Source: Gluconacetobacter tumulisoli (lineage in GTDB: Bacteria; Pseudomonadota; Alphaproteobacteria; Acetobacterales; Acetobacteraceae). Taken from it: a stretch of 64,000 nucleotides of DNA. Location of the stretch: the NCBI RefSeq assembly GCF_014174155.1, contig NZ_JABEQM010000006.1, positions 62,001 through 126,000 on the forward strand, read 5' to 3'. The notes below the pieces were generated by a model. It had not been told where the DNA came from. It did not search any database and saw nothing but the letters and a program-made list of their open reading frames with translations. A program made the position numbers and the translations under genes. The stretch's first letter is position 1; every line of letters begins with the position of its first letter. Shown here piece after piece: positions 54,715 to 62,549 of the stretch.

Positions 54715-55386
54715 TTGAGAAGTAACAGGACCGACCGCAGCCCCCGCTCCCCGCGCCGCGGCGGATTTGACGACGATTTCATGCCGTCGCCTTCGTTTGG
54801 CGATCGTGGCGGCGCACCTCGTCGTCCGATGGGGAGCAGCCCTTCTCAGGTCCTCGCCTCGGGGCCGGAGATCGGCGCATCCGTCAAATGGTTCAACGGC
54901 GAAAAGGGCTTCGGCTTCGTCGAACTAGCCGATGGTTCGGGCGACGTTTTCCTTCATGCCAACGCGTTGGCGCAGAGCGGGCACGATTCCGTGTCTCCGG
55001 GCGCGACCCTGGTGGTCCGCATCGGCCAGGGCCCCAAGGGCCGCCAGGTCGCGGCCGTGGTGTCGGTGGATGAGAGCACGGCCCAGCCGGAGCGTCCCCG
55101 TGGTTTCGGCGCTCCGCGTGCCCCCGGTGGTTTCGGCGGTGCCCGTCCGTCCCGTCCCGCCCCCGACCTGTCGCATGCGCAGGAGATGCGCGGCGTGGTC
55201 AAGTGGTACAACGCGACCAAGGGCTTCGGTTTCATCACGCCCGAAACTGGCGGCAAGGACATCTTCGTCCATGCTTCCGCGCTGGAGCGTTCGGGCCTGA
55301 CGGGCCTGACCGAAGGCCAGACGGCGAACGTTCAGGTTGTTCAGGGCCAGAAAGGCCCCGAGGCTGCGTCCATCAGCGTCGACTGA
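54715..55386 (+). CDS. Two-domain cold-shock protein
   Basis: 223 residues: an Arg/Ser/Pro/Gly-rich disordered N-terminus (1-50), a cold-shock domain (about 52-120, SVKWFNGEKGFGFVEL and GDVFLHANAL), a Pro/Gly linker, and a second one (about 157-223, VVKWYNATKGFGFITPE and KDIFVHASAL). RNP1 and RNP2 are intact in both, so each should bind single-stranded RNA or DNA. The frame allows only a TTG start at 54715 (GGGA nine bases upstream) or the ATG at 54781, which removes 22 disordered residues. Confidence 0.88.
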   Translation: MRSNRTDRSPRSPRRGGFDDDFMPSPSFGDRGGAPRRPMGSSPSQVLASGPEIGASVKWFNGEKGFGFVELADGSGDVFLHANALAQSGHDSVSPGATLVVRIGQGPKGRQVAAVVSVDESTAQPERPRGFGAPRAPGGFGGARPSRPAPDLSHAQEMRGVVKWYNATKGFGFITPETGGKDIFVHASALERSGLTGLTEGQTANVQVVQGQKGPEAASISVD

Positions 55387-55412
55387 CGAGCGCACTTTAC
55401 CTGCGACTATAG

Positions 55413-55440
55413 GACGGGGCCGCCCTTGGGCGGCCCCGTC
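55413..55440 (+). terminator. Terminator after the cold-shock gene
   Basis: A perfect 12-bp GC stem (55413-55424 with 55429-55440, loop CTTG) lies 26 bases after the stop and is followed by TGCGTTTGCG. The T content is modest but position and stem strength support termination. Confidence 0.75.
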
Positions 55441-55453
55441 TGCGTTTGCGGAA

Positions 55454-55531
55454 GAGGCTGGTCCGACGTGCATCCTGGTGGTGATCCGTCGCGCCTTCCT
55501 GCTCAATAGGCCCACATGCCAGACCAGCCTC
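55454..55531. mobile_element. Decayed copy of the GAGGCTGG inverted-repeat element
   Basis: A 78-base segment begins GAGGCTGGTC and ends GACCAGCCTC. Its left arm matches the left arm of the element at 28554 at 18 of 25 positions, and its centre (GATCCG-..GCG..TT..CTGC) follows the same pattern, mostly with transitions. No target duplication remains (GAA on the left, TAC on the right). It lies between the cold-shock and smpB genes and encodes nothing. Confidence 0.6.
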
Positions 55532-55570
55532 TACGGCTCTGGCCTCTGATCATGGATAACGAATTGGTTT

Positions 55571-55627
55571 CCAAAGGCCGATGGCCTTTGGCGGGTTTCA
55601 GGGCAGTGCCCTGAGGCTTGCCGCCTT
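55571..55627 (+). terminator. Tandem hairpins before the smpB stop
   Basis: CCAAAGGCC-GAT-GGCCTTTGG (55571-55591) is followed by a 16-pair stem (55590-55605 with 55607-55622, single-base loop, four G-U wobbles) and then GCCTTTTA. On the plus strand it looks like a back-up terminator for the cold-shock transcript; on the minus strand the wobbles become mismatches. Similar paired hairpins are common between genes in Acetobacteraceae, so it may belong to a repeat family. Confidence 0.6.
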
Positions 55628-56119
55628 TTAATCGCCCCTGCCCTTGTTGCGCATCAGGCGCGCCTTGTCCCGCTGCCAGTCGCGATCGGCGATCGCCTGG
55701 CGCTTGTCCGCTTTCTTGCGACCCTCGCCGATTCCCAGCGTCACCTTGGCCAGGCCGCGATCGTTGAAATGGATGTCCAGGGGCACCAGCGTGACGCCGT
55801 CACGCGCCACGGCGCCCAGCAACTTGTCCACCTGCTTGCCATGCAGCAGCAATTTGCGCGGCGCGCGCGTTTCGAAACGCGAGAGCACGCCACCCTGGTA
55901 TTCCGGGATATAGCTGTTGAACAGCCAGATCTCCCCATTGCGGTCCCCGGCATAAGCCTCGTTGATCATGGCCCGGCCTAGCCGAAGGCTCTTGACCTCG
56001 GGGCCCTTCAGCACCAGTCCGGCCTCGATCGTCTCCAGGATGGTGTAATTGAAGCGGCCCTTGCGGTTCTGGGCCGCGATCCCCGTGGCAATCATGCCGC
56101 TCTTGCGTTTTTCGGCCAT
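55628..56119 (-). CDS. smpB: SsrA-binding protein SmpB
   Basis: 163-residue partner of tmRNA in ribosome rescue. Family motifs are AAQNRKGRFNYTILETIEAG at the start, ERGIVLKGPEVKSLR-type VLKGPEVKSLRLGRA, and the basic C-terminal tail KKADKRQAIADRDWQRDKARLM. AGGATC sits just before the ATG at 56119, four bases from the dapA stop, so it is co-transcribed with dapA. No ssrA gene was seen in the window. Confidence 0.96.
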   Translation of the reverse strand: MAEKRKSGMIATGIAAQNRKGRFNYTILETIEAGLVLKGPEVKSLRLGRAMINEAYAGDRNGEIWLFNSYIPEYQGGVLSRFETRAPRKLLLHGKQVDKLLGAVARDGVTLVPLDIHFNDRGLAKVTLGIGEGRKKADKRQAIADRDWQRDKARLMRNKGRGD

Positions 56120-56123
56120 GATC

Positions 56124-57005
56124 CTAGTCCAGCAGGCCGGTGACCTGCAGGGCCTCGCGCACACGCGCGCGCGAGGCTTCCGCCAGGGGTGCCAGAGGCA
56201 GGCGGCAGGTCTCGCCGGTCAGTCCCAGAAGGCTTGCGGCATATTTCACAGGGCCGGGGCTGCTTTCGCAAAACAGCGCATCATGCAGCGGCAGCAGCCG
56301 GTCCTGGATCGCCATGGCGTCGGCCACCCGTCCGTCCTGCCATGCCAGCTGCATTTCCGCGCACAGGCGCGGGGCGACGTTCGAAGTGACGCTGATGCAA
56401 CCGTCACCGCCGGCCGCCAGGAAGGACACCGCCGTGCCGTCTTCGCCGGACAATTGGTTGAATGGCTTGTGCCCGATCGCCTGCCGGACCTGGAGCGGGC
56501 GCAGCAGGTTGGCCGTCGCATCCTTGACCCCTACGATATTGGCGTGCCGCGCCAGCCGCGCGATCGTATCGACGGTGATCTCGACCACCGACCGTCCGGG
56601 AATATTGTACAGGATCAACGGCAGGTCCGTCGCATCCGCGACGGCCATGAAATGGCGATACAGCCCTTCCTGGGTCGGCTTGTTGTAATAGGGGGTCACG
56701 ACCAGGACCGCATCCGCCCCGACCCGCTTCGCGTGCCGCGCCATGCCCACGGCCTCGGCGGTACTGTTCGAGCCGGCGCCAGCGATCACGGGGACGCGCC
56801 CGGCCACGGTCTCGATGGTGTATTCGACGACGCGCGCATGTTCCTCATGCGTCAGGGTCGGGCTTTCGCCTGTCGTGCCGACGGGGACCACGCCCGACGA
56901 TCCCTCTTTGACCTGCCAGTCGACAAATCGGCCGAATGCCGGAAGATCCAGCGTTCCGTCGTCATTCATCGGCGTAATCAGGGCGGTGATGGAACCCTTG
57001 AACAT
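56124..57005 (-). CDS. dapA: 4-hydroxy-tetrahydrodipicolinate synthase
   Basis: Condenses pyruvate with aspartate semialdehyde to start lysine and diaminopimelate synthesis. The 293-residue TIM barrel has GTTGESPTLTHEEH, the catalytic tyrosine in LYNIPGRS and the Schiff-base lysine in IVGVKDATANL. ATG at 57005 (GGAAA upstream) gives the usual MFKGSITAL start; ATG at 57017 is four codons longer. Followed directly by smpB, a common pairing. Confidence 0.97.
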   Translation of the reverse strand: MFKGSITALITPMNDDGTLDLPAFGRFVDWQVKEGSSGVVPVGTTGESPTLTHEEHARVVEYTIETVAGRVPVIAGAGSNSTAEAVGMARHAKRVGADAVLVVTPYYNKPTQEGLYRHFMAVADATDLPLILYNIPGRSVVEITVDTIARLARHANIVGVKDATANLLRPLQVRQAIGHKPFNQLSGEDGTAVSFLAAGGDGCISVTSNVAPRLCAEMQLAWQDGRVADAMAIQDRLLPLHDALFCESSPGPVKYAASLLGLTGETCRLPLAPLAEASRARVREALQVTGLLD

Positions 57006-57194
57006 GGTCGTTTCCATTTGATGTCGTGCGTTCTGAAAAAAGCGCCGACCACCCGATGCAGCGGATGGACGGCAATCCTGCCTGTCCTGTTAATGCGGGG
57101 CGACCCGGGAAGACAACCGTCCATCCCTCTTCGCATCATAGGGCCCGCGGTCGCGCGGGCCAACCGCGCCGGTCCATGACCCTGTCGGCACCGC

Positions 57195-58076
57195 CTAGCC
57201 GGCCGCGCCCTGTTCCGCCGTCCGGCGGAAGGGCGATCCCGGATAGACGCCCAGGATTGTCGACACTTCGGAAAAGAACGCCAGTTCGGCCAGTGCGCGG
57301 CCCAGCGCCGGGTCGTCGGGATGGCCTTCGACATCCAGCAGGAACTGGGTCGCGGCGAACGATCCGTCGAGCATGTAGCTTTCCAGTCGCGTCATGTTGA
57401 CGCCGTTAGTCGCGAAGCCACCCAGGACCTTGTAGAGCGCACCCGCCGCGTTGCGGACGCGGAACAGCACGGTCGTGAGTGTGCCGGCCTGCCCCGGCGC
57501 GGGACGCAACGCCTCGCGCGATGCGATGTAGAACCGGGTCGTGTTGTGGGCCGCGTCCTCGACATTGCGGCGCAGGATCGTCAGGCCGTTCAGTTCTGCC
57601 GCCAGGGAAGAGGCCACGGCCGCGTCCTCGGAATTGCCCCATTGCGCCACCAGTTCGGCGGCCCCCGCAGTGTCGAACTCCACGACCGGGGTCAGGTCCA
57701 ATTCGCCGATGATGCCTCTGATCTGGGCCATGGCGACGGGGTGCGTGTGGACGCGCCGGACATCGGACAGGCGGGCGCCCGGCACCCCCATCAGGCAATG
57801 CTCGACCCGCTGGAAGTGCTCGCCGATGATATACAGGCCGGCCTGCGGCAACAGGGCATGGATGTCCGGCACCCGCCCGGCCAGGCTGTTTTCGCAGGCC
57901 AGCATCGCCAGGTCCGCTCGACCATCGTGCACCGCGGCGATCGCATCGGCAAATGTCACGCATGGCAAGGTCGCCCAGCCTGGCCGCGCCTGGCGACAGG
58001 CCAGGTCCGAATAGGCACCGGGCCGCCCTTGGAACGCGATCGTGCCGGCCGGCGGCGTGGATGATTCGACGTTCAT
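57195..58076 (-). CDS. pheA: Prephenate dehydratase
   Basis: Converts prephenate to phenylpyruvate for phenylalanine. The 293-residue protein has no chorismate mutase domain: it starts IAFQGRPGAYSDLA, continues through LACENSLAGRVPDIH and HTHPVAMAQ, carries the catalytic TRFYIAS, and ends in an ACT domain with GGFATNGVNMTRLESY for phenylalanine feedback. The catalytic threonine is in NTTRFYI. Its ATG overlaps the kdsB stop by four bases. Confidence 0.96.
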   Translation of the reverse strand: MNVESSTPPAGTIAFQGRPGAYSDLACRQARPGWATLPCVTFADAIAAVHDGRADLAMLACENSLAGRVPDIHALLPQAGLYIIGEHFQRVEHCLMGVPGARLSDVRRVHTHPVAMAQIRGIIGELDLTPVVEFDTAGAAELVAQWGNSEDAAVASSLAAELNGLTILRRNVEDAAHNTTRFYIASREALRPAPGQAGTLTTVLFRVRNAAGALYKVLGGFATNGVNMTRLESYMLDGSFAATQFLLDVEGHPDDPALGRALAELAFFSEVSTILGVYPGSPFRRTAEQGAAG

Positions 58077-58816
58077 CGTGCACCTGCCAGGAGACGGCGT
58101 GCCCGCTCCAGGTCGTCGGGCGTATCCACCCCGAAGGGCGCCGCGGCGATCCGGCAGCATCCGATCGTCAGTCCGGCCTCCAGGGCCCTGAGCTGTTCCA
58201 GCTTCTCCCTCCTTTCCAGGGCCGATTCCGCCAGACCGACGAAATGGGCCAGCGCCTGTCGGCGATAGGCGTAAATCCCGACATGATGCCACAGCGGCCC
58301 CTGCCCCCAGGGCACGGAAGCACGCGAAAAATACAGCGCCCGGGCAATCGTTTCTGCCGCCTCGTCGGAAAAGGCGCAGGCTGTCTTGACCACCGACTCG
58401 CGCCCCGATTCCTCCGGGTCGGTCATGGGGGCGACCAGGGTTCCGATATCGACTCCCGGATCGGCCAGCGGAAGCAGTGCGGCCGCCAGGTTGCGCGGGT
58501 CCAGCCCCGGCAGGTCGCCCTGCAGATTGACCACGACGTCATGGCGCGCCTGGGGGTCGACATCGCGCAGCGCCTGCCAGACGCGGTCCGATCCGGATGG
58601 AAGTGTCGGATCGGTCATGACGGCCGTGCCGCCCGCCGCCTCGACGACCCGGGCCAGTTCGGCGTCCGCCACCGCCACGATGACGGGGCCGATATCCGCC
58701 GATCGGGCCCGGTCCATTACATGAAGGATCATGGGACGATCGCCGATCATGGCCAGCGGCTTGCCCGGCAGCCGCGTCGAGGCCATGCGGGCGGGGATGA
58801 CAACGATCGGGTTCAT
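58073..58816 (-). CDS. kdsB: 3-deoxy-manno-octulosonate cytidylyltransferase
   Basis: Activates Kdo as CMP-Kdo for LPS core assembly. The 247-residue protein begins IVVIPARMASTRLPGKPL and contains VNLQGDLPGLDP and YFSRASVPW. It completes, with kdsA at 5 kb, the Kdo branch present in this window. kdsB-pheA next to a cytochrome c gene is a conserved alphaproteobacterial neighbourhood. Start ATG at 58816. Confidence 0.96.
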   Translation of the reverse strand: MNPIVVIPARMASTRLPGKPLAMIGDRPMILHVMDRARSADIGPVIVAVADAELARVVEAAGGTAVMTDPTLPSGSDRVWQALRDVDPQARHDVVVNLQGDLPGLDPRNLAAALLPLADPGVDIGTLVAPMTDPEESGRESVVKTACAFSDEAAETIARALYFSRASVPWGQGPLWHHVGIYAYRRQALAHFVGLAESALERREKLEQLRALEAGLTIGCCRIAAAPFGVDTPDDLERARRLLAGAR

Positions 58817-58962
58817 ACGGAAAACGGGGCCTCAGGTCGGAAGCGGCGGAAACGATCCGGACGACGGAAATGCCGGTGCGGACATGGGAATCCCGCCTTT
58901 ACGGGACAATCCGGCAATGCTTCACACAAGGCGGCCGGCAGTCTAGGTAAGGACCCGCCCTC

Positions 58963-59526
58963 ATGCAACCGTACCCCTGGTGGAGCAACGTATTCCGGAT
59001 GGACAGCAAGGACGCCAACCGTATTGGAGCCGCCATCCTGGTGGCCGCCCTGGCCCTGGGCGGCAGTTGGGGCGCCGGATACCTGGCCGTGCCGCCCGCC
59101 GCCCCAGCCCATCCGGCCTTCGTGCTGCCTGCGCCCGCCTCTTCCTCCCCTTCACCAGGGTCGGCGGCCGCCCCGCACTCCATCGCGGAGGTAGTGGCCC
59201 ATGCCGATCCCAAGGCTGGACAGGCGCTGGCGGCGCGCATGTGCGCCATGTGCCACAGCTTCGCCAAGGACGGGCCGGCCCTGATCGGCCCGGCGCTGTA
59301 TGGCGTCGTCGGCACGCAGATCGGCGACATTCCCGGCTATGAATTCTCCCCGGCCCTGGCGGCCCACAAGGCCGAGACCTGGACCGACGACACCCTGTCG
59401 GCGTGGCTGCAAAGCCCGTCGGCCTTCGCCGCCGGAACCAAGATGGCCTTTCCCGGCGTGGCGGACGAAAATGATCGTGCCGCCATTATCGCCTTCCTGC
59501 GCACCTTGTCCGATGGTGGAAAATGA
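58963..59526 (+). CDS. cycM: Membrane-anchored class I cytochrome c (CycM-like)
   Basis: 187 residues: an uncleaved N-terminal membrane anchor (about 22-44), an Ala/Pro-rich linker, and one haem domain with CAMCH (about residue 93) and the axial methionine in GTKMAFPG. It should carry electrons on the periplasmic side to a terminal oxidase. AAGGA nine bases upstream supports the ATG at 58963; the ATG at 58999 is also usable and removes 12 residues. It overlaps hisN by four bases. Confidence 0.88.
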   Translation: MQPYPWWSNVFRMDSKDANRIGAAILVAALALGGSWGAGYLAVPPAAPAHPAFVLPAPASSSPSPGSAAAPHSIAEVVAHADPKAGQALAARMCAMCHSFAKDGPALIGPALYGVVGTQIGDIPGYEFSPALAAHKAETWTDDTLSAWLQSPSAFAAGTKMAFPGVADENDRAAIIAFLRTLSDGGK

Positions 59527-60335
59527 CCATGGATCCGAATGACAGCGACCGACTGGTTGCGGCGGCGACGGCGGCGGCGGATGTCGCGGGCTGCGTGATC
59601 CGTCCCTTCTTCCGGCAGGGCGTCGGCGCCGACGACAAGGACGACCGCAGCCCCGTCACCATCGCCGACCGCACGGCCGAACGCGCCATCCGCGCCGTGC
59701 TGGCCGAGCGCCTGCCGGACCATGGGGTGCTGGGCGAGGAATTCGGGCAGGAACGCGCCGGGGGACGCTATTGCTGGGTCATCGATCCGGTGGATGGAAC
59801 CCGGGCCTTCCTGACCGGCCGACCGACCTTCGGCACCCTGATCGCGTTGCTGGAGGACGGGGTTCCCGTCCTGGGCGTGATCGACCAGCCGGTGACCGGC
59901 GAACGCTGGATCGGCGTGCGCGGGCGCCCCACCCGCTATGAATCCCGTTGGCCGGGCGCGATCGGCACCCGCCCCTGTCCCGATATCGGACAGGCGGAGC
60001 TGTCCTGCACCGCGCCCGAGATGATCGAGGGCGCCCCCACCCCGCATTGGAACACCCTGCGGCGCAGCGCGAAGCGCGTCAGCTGGGGCGGGGATTGCTA
60101 TGCCTACGGATTGCTGGCGCTGGGGCAGATCGATGTCGTCGCCGAATGCACGATGAAGATCTGGGACTGGGCGGCGTTGGTGCCCGTCATCGAGGGCGCT
60201 GGCGGCCGCGTCACGGACTGGAGCGGCCGCCCCCTGCGGGCCGGCGGCGACGGAACGGTGCTGGCGGTCGGCGATCCGGCGTTGCTGGACACGGCCTCGG
60301 CGCTGCTCTGCACGGGGCGTCCGACGCGGACTTGA
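59523..60335 (+). CDS. hisN: Inositol monophosphatase-family histidinol-phosphatase
   Basis: 270-residue metal-dependent phosphatase with GEEFG, the metal-binding WVIDPVDGTRAFLTG and the C-terminal IWDWAALVPVIEGAGG. The sequence is of the HisN group that dephosphorylates histidinol phosphate in organisms without the HAD-type enzyme; inositol or sugar phosphates remain possible substrates. Its ATG overlaps the cytochrome c stop (ATGA), coupling two unrelated functions. Confidence 0.86.
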   Translation: MTMDPNDSDRLVAAATAAADVAGCVIRPFFRQGVGADDKDDRSPVTIADRTAERAIRAVLAERLPDHGVLGEEFGQERAGGRYCWVIDPVDGTRAFLTGRPTFGTLIALLEDGVPVLGVIDQPVTGERWIGVRGRPTRYESRWPGAIGTRPCPDIGQAELSCTAPEMIEGAPTPHWNTLRRSAKRVSWGGDCYAYGLLALGQIDVVAECTMKIWDWAALVPVIEGAGGRVTDWSGRPLRAGGDGTVLAVGDPALLDTASALLCTGRPTRT

Positions 60336-60434
60336 ACGGAGGCGACATACCTCCGATGTCGATGTCGCCCCTATTCATTTATCCGTCGATCGGATAGGAG
60401 CGACATCTTCTTCGAATAGGCGCGAGTATTCGAC

Positions 60435-61700
60435 ATGAGCAGCGAGACCACCAGCCACCTGTCCCTTCCCAAGGACAAGATCCGTATCCTGCTGCTCGAA
60501 GGCGTTCACGACAGCGCGGTATCGCTGCTGAAGAGCAACGGCTACGAGAACGTCACCCGCCTGACCAAGGCGCTGGAAGGCCAGGCATTGCGCGACGCCC
60601 TGGAGGGCGTGCACATCGTCGGCATCCGGTCCCGCACCCAGTTGACGGACGAGATCATCGCCGCCGCCGATCGCCTGATCGCCATCGGCTGCTTCTGCAT
60701 CGGGACCAACCAGGTCAATCTGCAGGCGGCGCGGAACCACGGCATTCCGGTGTTCAACGCGCCGTTCAGCAACACGCGCTCGGTCGCCGAACTGGTGATG
60801 GGCGAAATCGTGATGTTGATGCGCCAGATTTTCCCCAAATCCGTGCAGTGCCATGCCGGGGGGTGGACCAAATCCGCCGCCAACAGCTGGGAAGTGCGCG
60901 GCAAGACGCTGGGCATCGTGGGCTATGGCTCGATCGGTTCCCAGCTCTCGGTGCTTGCCGAGGCATTCGGCATGCGCGTCATCTATTTCGACGTGATCGA
61001 CAAGCTGGTGCATGGCAATGCCGCCCCGGTCGATACGCTGAACGAACTGCTGATGCAGAGCGACGTGGTCAGTCTGCATGTGCCGCAGATGGCCAGCACT
61101 GCCAACCTGATCGGCGAAGAGCAGATCCGGGCGATGAAGCCGGGATCCTTCCTGATCAACAACGCGCGCGGCAATGTCGTGGATCTGGATGCGCTGGCCG
61201 TGGCCCTGCGCGACGGACACTTGCTGGGGGCGGCTGTCGACGTCTTCCCGACCGAGCCGAAGGGTGCGGGGGACCGCTTCACGTCGCCGCTGCAGGATTT
61301 GAGCAACGTCATCCTGACCCCGCATATCGGCGGTTCTACCGCCGAGGCGCAGGAACGCATCGGCGTCGAGGTTGCGCGCAAGCTGATCGAATATTCCGAT
61401 ATCGGATCGACGTTTGGCGCGGTGAATTTTCCGACGGTCCAGCTTCCCGAAAGCCCGCGCGGCACGCGCTTCATGCACGTTCACAGCAACGTTCCCGGCA
61501 TCATGCTGCAGATCAATGAGATCTTCATGTCCGAGAGCAGCAACATCACCGCCCAGTACCTGCAGACCGATGGCGAATTGGGCTATGTGGTTGTCGAGGC
61601 CGATACCGGACGCGACGTCGAAAAGGATAACCGAATCCTGGCGCGCCTGCGTGACCTGAAGGGAACGATCCGGGCGCGACTGCTTTATCAGCAGCCCTGA
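60435..61700 (+). CDS. serA: D-3-phosphoglycerate dehydrogenase
   Basis: First enzyme of serine synthesis, 421 residues, of the shorter E. coli-like type. The NAD-binding domain has LGIVGYGSIGSQ and LINNARGNVVDLDAL; the catalytic Arg and His are in GIRSRTQ and LTPHIGGST. A C-terminal ACT domain (from about residue 345, HVHSNVPGIMLQINEI) suggests serine feedback. It stands alone, 99 bases after hisN. Confidence 0.97.
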   Translation: MSSETTSHLSLPKDKIRILLLEGVHDSAVSLLKSNGYENVTRLTKALEGQALRDALEGVHIVGIRSRTQLTDEIIAAADRLIAIGCFCIGTNQVNLQAARNHGIPVFNAPFSNTRSVAELVMGEIVMLMRQIFPKSVQCHAGGWTKSAANSWEVRGKTLGIVGYGSIGSQLSVLAEAFGMRVIYFDVIDKLVHGNAAPVDTLNELLMQSDVVSLHVPQMASTANLIGEEQIRAMKPGSFLINNARGNVVDLDALAVALRDGHLLGAAVDVFPTEPKGAGDRFTSPLQDLSNVILTPHIGGSTAEAQERIGVEVARKLIEYSDIGSTFGAVNFPTVQLPESPRGTRFMHVHSNVPGIMLQINEIFMSESSNITAQYLQTDGELGYVVVEADTGRDVEKDNRILARLRDLKGTIRARLLYQQP

Positions 61701-61720
61701 TCGGCCCCGCATTTCCCGAT

Positions 61721-61769
61721 GGCGTGTCCCACCGGACTTATGCCGGTCGCGGTGGGACAGGCGCCATTT
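61721..61769 (+). terminator. Likely terminator after serA
   Basis: TGTCCCACC (61725-61733) pairs with GGTGGGACA (61751-61759), with a nested CCGG/CCGG pairing inside and GCGCCATTTT after. It lies 24 bases past serA and overlaps the 3' end of the opposing small gene. Confidence 0.5.
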
Positions 61770-61947
61770 TCCGAAAATGCTGACCAACCTTGCGGCGCAG
61801 TGAATCCAGGTCCGGCAGGATCTGGTCATGCAAGGCGCGGACGCTGTCGTGCACCGCGTAAAACCGCAGCAGACGGCCGCCGGCGAACAGGATCGCTGTG
61901 CCGAGGAAAACGCCGTCGACTTCGATAATCGTGGAATCCAGCAACAT
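61738..61947 (-). CDS. Small protein of unknown function
   Basis: 69 residues with a hydrophobic N-terminal half (STIIEVDGVFLGTAILFAGG) and a basic, helical C-terminal half (LHDQILPDLDSLRRKVGQHF). GAGG seven bases before the ATG is a good ribosome-binding site, which is the main reason to accept it. The VDGVFLGTA core looks like a conserved small-protein family of acetic acid bacteria, but I cannot name it. It is convergent with serA and its 3' end lies in the serA terminator. Confidence 0.62.
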   Translation of the reverse strand: MLLDSTIIEVDGVFLGTAILFAGGRLLRFYAVHDSVRALHDQILPDLDSLRRKVGQHFRKMAPVPPRPA

Positions 61948-62353
61948 CAAAAAACCTCAAGATACCTACTATCGATCTGGGGACGGGTTGTCCCCGACCT
62001 TTTCCAAATCAAACGCTTAGACGAGTTTCCGGTTTCCGGATGTCAGCTTTTCAGGCCGTGTCGCCCGACCATGCCCGACCATGCCCGACCATGCCCGACC
62101 TGCTCGCCCCTGCGGCGCGGGCAGTTCAATGGGATAATGTCGGCAGGAATGTGGCACGGGCCGGGATCATTACGGTCACACGCATGGGACGTTCCGATAC
62201 GAAAACCACCATCCAGGCGGCCGCGCACTCGGCCCTTGACCGGGACCGACGGGAAAGGCAGAAAGGCGCGCAAAGACAACGGATCGCGGACGCGCGCCGG
62301 AACGTTCAGCCAGTTTTTTCTTCCGTGATAAAGTCAGGCTTTATCGCAGAGTT
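61948..62353. other. Non-coding gap before tRNA-Thr
   Basis: About 400 bases without a convincing gene. It holds GGGGAC-GGGTT-GTCCCC (61979-61995), a 10-bp tandem repeat (62061-62100) and a 59-codon basic plus-strand frame (62184-62363) that lacks a ribosome-binding site and runs into the tRNA, so it is rejected. Confidence 0.5.
62061..62100 (+). repeat. Four tandem copies of a decamer
   Basis: ATGCCCGACC is repeated exactly three times at 62071-62100, preceded by a copy with two changes at the first bases (TCGCCCGACC). It is in non-coding DNA and is a candidate for slippage variation between strains. Confidence 0.85.
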
Positions 62354-62428
62354 GCCGGGTTAGCACAGCGGTAGTGCAGCGGTTTTGTAAACCGAAGGCC
62401 GGGGGTTCAAATCCCTCACCCGGCACCA
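62354..62428 (+). tRNA. tRNA-Thr (anticodon UGU)
   Basis: 75 bases including encoded CCA. Acceptor stem GCCGGGT/ACCCGGC, D-loop AGCGGTAGT, anticodon stem CGGTT/AACCG around TTTGTAA (anticodon TGT, reading ACA/ACG) and T-loop TTCAAAT are all intact. Confidence 0.95.
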
Positions 62429-62549
62429 GAACGCCGATGTTCCAAATGGCCCGACATAACGGCCGATTTTCGGTCGACCTGATGGCGCCCCGGTTCTCGG
62501 ACCGCCTGTTTCCTGTTAGGACAAAGGTGGCGCTGGCGGGTCATGGGCA

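Noticed and set aside
60375-61829. 484-codon minus-strand frame opposite serA
   Set aside because: Antisense shadow of a conserved gene; composition rich in His, Asp and Gln without motifs.
62061-62100. Possible CRISPR or origin iterons at the decamer repeat
   Set aside because: Units are directly abutting 10-mers with no spacers, no cas or replication gene nearby; it is a simple tandem repeat.
62184-62363. 59-codon basic plus-strand frame before tRNA-Thr
   Set aside because: No ribosome-binding site and its 3' end runs into the tRNA gene.
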